In this document: in pieces, positions 59,198 to 64,000 of the stretch
Layout: every line of letters begins with the position of its first letter
How positions within the stretch are numbered: position 1 is the first letter of the stretch
Assembly (NCBI GenBank): GCA_036346405.1
Contig: CM070551.1
Coordinates: forward strand, 60,096,488-60,160,487
Direction: 5' to 3'
Source of the DNA: Phyllostachys edulis
Lineage: Eukaryota > Streptophyta > Magnoliopsida > Poales > Poaceae
DNA length: 64,000 nucleotides
Made by a program: the position numbers and the translations under genes
The notes under the pieces: model-generated
Seen by the model: the letters and a program-made list of their open reading frames with translations, nothing else
Database searches by the model: none
What the model was told of the DNA's origin: nothing

Positions 59198-62100
59198 ATG
59201 GCGGGCACCTCGAAGGAAATAGCCGACACTGTGGAGAAGTGGATGGCGTTCCCTTCCGGTGCAGACACCAGCTTCACCCTGCCGCTGCCGCCGCGTTCGG
59301 CCGGGAAGGAGATCGTCGAGGAGTCGGGCGGTTCAGGCAGCGGCAAGCAGCCGCCGGCAGCCGAGCAGCGCGGCCGGGACAACAGCACCGGCACTGGCAG
59401 CTCCAAGTCGTCGGTGGACGGCCCGAAGCCGTCCATGGAGGGCCGCGCGTCGAACGAGTCGCTGCCGCGGGTGTCGCAGGAGCTCAAGGACGCGCTGTCC
59501 AACCTGCAGCAGACGTTCGTCGTCTCCGACGCCACCCGCCCCGACTGCCCCATCATGTACGCCAGCGCCGGCTTCTACACCATGACCGGGTACTCCCTCA
59601 AGGAGGTCATCGGCCGCAACTGGTACATACCGCGTCAATGGCTTCTTCAGCTGATACTCTGAAATCGTGGATGAACTGATGGGCTCTGCTATTGTTTGCG
59701 GTTGCGCAGTCGGTTTCTTCAGGGGCCGGAGACGGACAAGAACGAGGTGGCCAAGATCAGGGACGCCGTGAAGGCCGGCCGGAGCTTCTGCGGCCGGCTG
59801 CTCAACTACCGCAAGGACGGCACGCCGTTCTGGAACCTCCTCACCGTCACCCCCATCCGCGACGACAACGGCAAGGTCATCAAGTTCATCGGGTACGTAC
59901 GTCGCTCAGACCGACGCCATTGATGAGCCCGCCGCGCACCTGTTTCTTGCTTGTGCCGCGATTTCTGATTTATGAATTGGCGTACAGGATGCAAGTGGAG
60001 GTGAGCAAGTACACGGAGGGGCTGAACGACAAGCTCATGCGGCCGAACGAACTGCCGGTGTCGCTGATCCGCTACGACGGTGAGCAAATCCGCAAAATTC
60101 TTGGTTACCTTTCCTCCGCCATTGCCGTCGTCGTTTCGATCGTTGCTGATTCTCTCCCCTCCATTGAGCTCGTGCAGCCCGGCAGAAGGAGAAGGCGATG
60201 TCGTCGATGAAGGAGGTCATGCAGACAATGAAGCAGCCCCCCGCGCGCGCGCAGGGGGAGCAGCAGGAGCCCGAGGCGCTGCTGACGCCGCCCAAGGCCA
60301 GCGACGCGGACAAGATGGCCGTGGCCGGCTCCCCGCTCGTCGCCCCGGGGACGCCGTCCGGCGGCGACCGGGCCGGCATCAAGTCGCCCCTCTGGGACCT
60401 GAAGGAGGAGTCGCGGCTGAGCAGAATGATGAGCGGCCGCAAGTCCGGCCGCGCCTCCCTCATGGGGTCAGAGACTCAACACTTCGGCCATCACTGCACA
60501 GCACTGAATGAAAGCCCTGTTTCGATTGCAGAAGCTGAGATTTCTGCTGTATTATTGTTCTTGTCAGGTTCAAGATCGGGAAGAGGAGCTCGGTGGGGAG
60601 CCGGGAGCCGGCGGTGGCGGAGGCGCCGGAGATGAAGATGACGGTGGAGCGGACGGACAGCTGGGAGCGCGCGGATAGGGAGAAGGACATCAGGCAGGGG
60701 ATCGACCTGGCCACCACGCTGGAGCGCATCGAGAAGAACTTCGTCGTCACGGACCCCAGGCTCCCGGACAACCCAATCGTAAGCATCTCTTGTCAGTCGT
60801 CGTCAGCATCTGCTGCTGAACTCGTGATCGAAACGTTCGTCCCTCTTCCACGAATTGGATTGTGCAGATATTTGCGTCGGATAGTTTCCTGGAGCTGACG
60901 GAGTACACGCGAGAGGAGATCCTGGGAAGGAACTGCAGGTGAGCAAAGCCAGCTGAAAGCCCATGAAACACCTTTTTTCCCACAAAGGTTACGGCAAAAC
61001 TTGATGTTCGTGCTGAATTTTGTAGTCTTCCCCTATCCCTCCGACTCCCTGAAGACACTCAAGTGCTGCATGGCAAATCGTTTCTTAAACAACCTAGTAG
61101 ACCGTTTTTAGAACACTAATCAAAGAGGCACCCATATACAAATTACATAATATCATTTAGTACGAGGCTGACAAGTATATATTTTTCAATTTGCAAATTT
61201 TATGATGTTGCCAAAAAACCAAACAAAGAAAGAAAATGGAGATTGCTTCAGCTTGGATGTACGGGACTCTCACCGTACGGTCCGGATCAATAAACACAAA
61301 ACATGCAACACCAAAATATACCGGATGCAACATTTTCTTCGATTGTATGCAACATATCAAACACTCATATGCAACATTACATCAAAATCTCATAATCAAG
61401 CAAACAAAACATTTTCAAAATCAAAACAACACACCTATTCTCATAATCAAACACACAAACACATCTGGAGACATCAAACATATAAAAAAAATGCAATATC
61501 TCGGAAATTTGTATGCAACATTTTTTTTCCATTGTATGCAACAAATTTTCCCCTCGTGTGCAACAAGTTTTTTCCACGGTTGCAACACTACGGGAGGCGC
61601 CCGAGGGGCTCGCCAGCGACGCGATGGGGCCAAGCCCTGGTCGACACCATCCGTAGACCTAGTGAGCAGTAGCGGCCGGCAGCAGAGGCCGAGCGAGCCG
61701 GGAGGCCAGGGAAAGCGGAGGAGGCGGCGGCGCCAGAGCCGCTCGGGTAGCGCAGGGAGGCTGGGAAAGCCATCGGGCAGCGCCCCAGAGCCATCGGGCG
61801 GCGGCAAAGAACGCCCAAGGCGAGGAACCAAAGGCGGAGAGGAAGAGCCGAGCGAGGGGGAAGCGAGCACGGCGGTTCGACGGCCAGCGCAACACCGTCA
61901 AGGCGGGAGAGGCGGTGCTAGGCAAGCGGTTGGTGCAGGAGGAGGGCCGGGCCGGGATGCTGGGGAAAGCTGTCGGGGTGGCGGCAGCAACCGGGCCAGC
62001 AGCGACCGGGCAGGAGGGCGGCGTGTGAGGGAGAGCGTGGAGAGAAAGGGGATAAGAACGGGGAGGGGCGGTGTGAGGACCAAGGATGAATGTGTGTGGC

Positions 62101-63337
62101 TGTCAGCGCTCTGTGAGGTAATAGAGCTACAGGAGTGATGTAGCTACAGCGTCCGTTGGAACGTCCCGTAGCGTTTCCCAAAGAAAATCCTACAAGTCTC
62201 CGTACAATAATAAAAGAGAAGTCCTAGAGGACAAAAGCATGTTTCACTAGGATTGGGGTTCGATTACTGTGCCGGTCCATGTCAGGCCTGGTACCATCCA
62301 TCGCCTAATCCTTCACGGCGGCGGTCTCTAGCTAGAGTGTGGGTTTTCTGGGGAAAGCGCAAGTGCAGCACCTCCATGGCTCCATGGCGGAGACTGCCGC
62401 ATTTCTTGGCGTGGCGCAGGGCGAGGCGGAGGCCCATCTGCTCGGCGCAGCGCCGGGCATTGCCGCCGCCGCCATCACGACGCCCGGTGCTAATCCTGGT
62501 TCCGAGGGTGATGAATCGCTGTGTTTCTAGCCGGGCGGCCGGCCGTGGCCATCGGCGGCCCGGGTGCCGCGGAGGGGGTTCTCTCGGCCGCCCTCGTCGC
62601 GCATCTTTACGATGTCTGGTGGTATGGTACGTGTGCTAGCGTTGCACATTGGTCATGAGTGATCATGACGCGTGATCATGTATTTATATTCCATGGCTTT
62701 CTCGGTGATGCTCTTTTGTTTTTTAGGTGCCTGCCATTTCGTTTCGTGTTTCTTTTGCTCTAGTTTTCCATGAGCGGTAGATGGAGTAATTGATCTTGCT
62801 GATGGTTGCAGATTTCTTCAAGGGCCCGAGACCGACCAGACCACGGTTAACAAGATCAGGCAAGCTATCAGGGAGCAGAAGGAGATCACCGTCCAGCTAA
62901 TTAACTACACCAAGAGCGGTAAATTTGCATTTTCCGATTACTAATTTCTCTTGAAACACCATGATCATCGAGAAAATCACACTCTCATACTGCCCTGTTT
63001 AGGCAATCTATTGTTATGATGAACTAGGAGTTATGATGATTGTGTCTGCTTTTGCTTGTCATGAACCAGGGAAGAAGTTCTGGAACTTGTTCCACTTGCA
63101 ACCTATGCGGGACCAGAAGGTAGCTGAAATTTCATTGCAATGCTGAAAGTTTTTTGGAGCTTGTAATTTTTTATGAATGGTGTCAGCATGTTATGGTAGT
63201 GATTGTGCATTTGTGTGGTATTTCGGGTGTAGGGGCAGCTTCAATACTTCATTGGTGTGCAACTTGATGGAAGTGATCATGTCGAACCCCTGAGGAATCG
63301 TCTCTCGGAGAACACTGAATTACAAAGTGCCAAATTG
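59198..63337 (+). CDS. PHOT1: Phototropin 1, N-terminal part (LOV1, linker, LOV2); 3' end outside window
   Basis: Blue-light receptor kinase of the plasma membrane that drives phototropism, chloroplast movement and stomatal opening; each LOV domain binds FMN and forms a cysteinyl adduct in light. I place nine coding exons: 59198-59622, 59710-59892, 59988-60079, 60178-60466, 60568-60778, 60868-60938, 62812-62918, 63070-63119 and 63233-63337. All junctions are GT-AG and the phases join into 511 codons without a stop. LOV1 (about residues 100-215) has GRNCRFLQGPET with the adduct Cys at 142, its codon split TG|T by intron 1. LOV2 (about 385-495) has GRNCRFLQGPET with Cys 423. The linker has basic, serine-rich stretches (SGRKSGRASLMG), the kind of place where phototropins are phosphorylated. 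The last exon enters the J-alpha region (DHVEPLRNRLSENTELQSAKL). The ATG at 59198 has a good context (ATCCATGGCG). The Ser/Thr kinase half is not in the window. Family assignment is firm; PHOT1 rather than PHOT2 rests on linker and LOV similarity recalled from grass PHOT1. Confidence 0.95.
60939..62811 (+). other. Long PHOT1 intron inside LOV2, probably enlarged by a mobile element
   Basis: This 1873-base intron interrupts the Arg codon right after the LOV2 adduct Cys; the other introns that end inside the window are 87-151 bases. From about 61240 to 62190 it looks foreign: an AT-rich part with some eight TGCAAC motifs (61300-61590), then a very GC-rich part (61590-62090), ending in CCCGTAGCGTTTCCC. 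GC-rich cores and terminal G/C blocks are common in non-autonomous grass elements, but I found no clean terminal repeat pair or target duplication, so class and borders are open. The 300-codon frame here is low-complexity and not a credible gene. Confidence 0.45.
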
Positions 63338-64000
63338 GTAGGTCAGCTCACTTTAGTAATTTCCATTTCAATGATGTGAAAGTTCTGTTGGTTCATAATA
63401 TTTTAGTTTTCAAGAATAAAATGAAATGAAGAAGGTTGAGACTTAGTCAATCAGTTAGATACTATTTAGATGGTTAAAGGCCCATACCATCCTTTTTTTT
63501 TGGGTGAATTTAGTTTTAAGTTCAAATGCAACATTCATAAAATATTGCAGCAAACTATCTGTTTGCAAGCAGCGTGGGCATAGTGTTATTGCTGCACATT
63601 CAACATTCTCTAGTAATGCGACAATGGGTGTCCTGATCTTTCGGTGAGATAATAATTCGATTTGGGTGGAGACGACTCTCATGATTCGGCTACCAATCGC
63701 ACACGACCAATATGCCCGGCAATCGCTAAACCAACTCCAAATTCGTTATCGACCTTGCTAGAAGCACGATCGACCTGACCACGAAAGTCTATTCTTGCAT
63801 GTAATCAAAAAATACGCAAGAACAAGATAATAAACAATCTGAAATTGCAAATAGAATTGAAATATTTGATAAAGTTGGGATTCTGTAGCGGTATTATGGT
63901 TGGTCTAATCAACACAAGCCAATACACGTAGTTACAATGAAGCTAACTTTTAACTAAACAAAATCCAAGGAAAACTAGAGGGGTGCGGCCTCCTTAAATA
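63338..64000 (-). mobile_element. PHOT1 intron running into probable antisense LTR-element sequence
   Basis: After the donor GTAGGT at 63338 no further PHOT1 exon appears. From about 63590 to the edge the minus strand reads like retroelement leader or LTR sequence: starting at the edge it goes from a GC-containing block through an A/T-rich stretch with no long frame. I infer a retroelement inserted in antisense within the intron. The other end is outside the window, so this stays tentative. Confidence 0.3.

Noticed and set aside
59239..59679. Long alternative frames over PHOT1 exon 1
   Set aside because: Shadow frames of a GC-rich coding exon.
61236..62138. 300-codon open frame in the PHOT1 intron
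   Set aside because: Lies in a GC-rich insert with equally long frames on the other strand, low-complexity Gly/Arg/Ser composition, and no recognisable domain.

Overview
The window looks like plant nuclear DNA, most likely from a grass (Poaceae). It is repeat-rich, its introns use GT-AG junctions, and its mobile elements are grass types (Stowaway- and Tourist-like MITEs, hAT, CACTA, LTR elements, LINE relics). Its one recognisable intact host gene is the 5' part of a blue-light receptor, phototropin 1 (PHOT1), at 59198-63337. I could not fix the species.

Layout. Positions 1-1439 hold a divergent ~330-bp tandem duplication and unassigned DNA. Positions 1440-23285 (copy A) and 31950-56121 (copy B) are two direct copies of one ancestral segment of roughly 15 kb, each swollen by its own insertions. 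Between them, 23286-31949 carries decayed CACTA genes (a TNP2-type transposase and a second En/Spm-type protein), a TIR element and a probable LTR. Positions 56122-58300 are intergenic DNA with a small hAT MITE. From about 58300 to the right edge is PHOT1, cut off after LOV2; its kinase domain lies beyond the window.

The duplication lets insertions be ordered. Both copies share a hAT-type MITE (1683-2395 / 32184-32838), a LINE relic with an inverted 5' part, and a hAT transposase relic whose N- and C-terminal pieces are joined, so these predate the duplication. Copy A alone has a 4.85-kb hAT-type insertion containing a complete CACTA element, a Stowaway MITE, a second hAT MITE, an LTR on the minus strand, a TIR element, a Tourist-like MITE and a long foldback MITE. 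Copy B alone has a cluster of microsatellites and foldback units, an LTR element with short LTRs holding nested LTR sequence, and another Tourist-like MITE. For several insertions the other copy preserves the empty site, which confirms the target-site duplication.

The most unusual structure is a long imperfect inverted repeat (arms about 320 bp, 7831-8505) in the CACTA element. Transcribed, it would fold into a very long hairpin, so it is a candidate small-RNA source. Apart from PHOT1 I see no intact protein gene. The other open frames are decayed transposon genes or chance frames in GC-rich or simple repeats.
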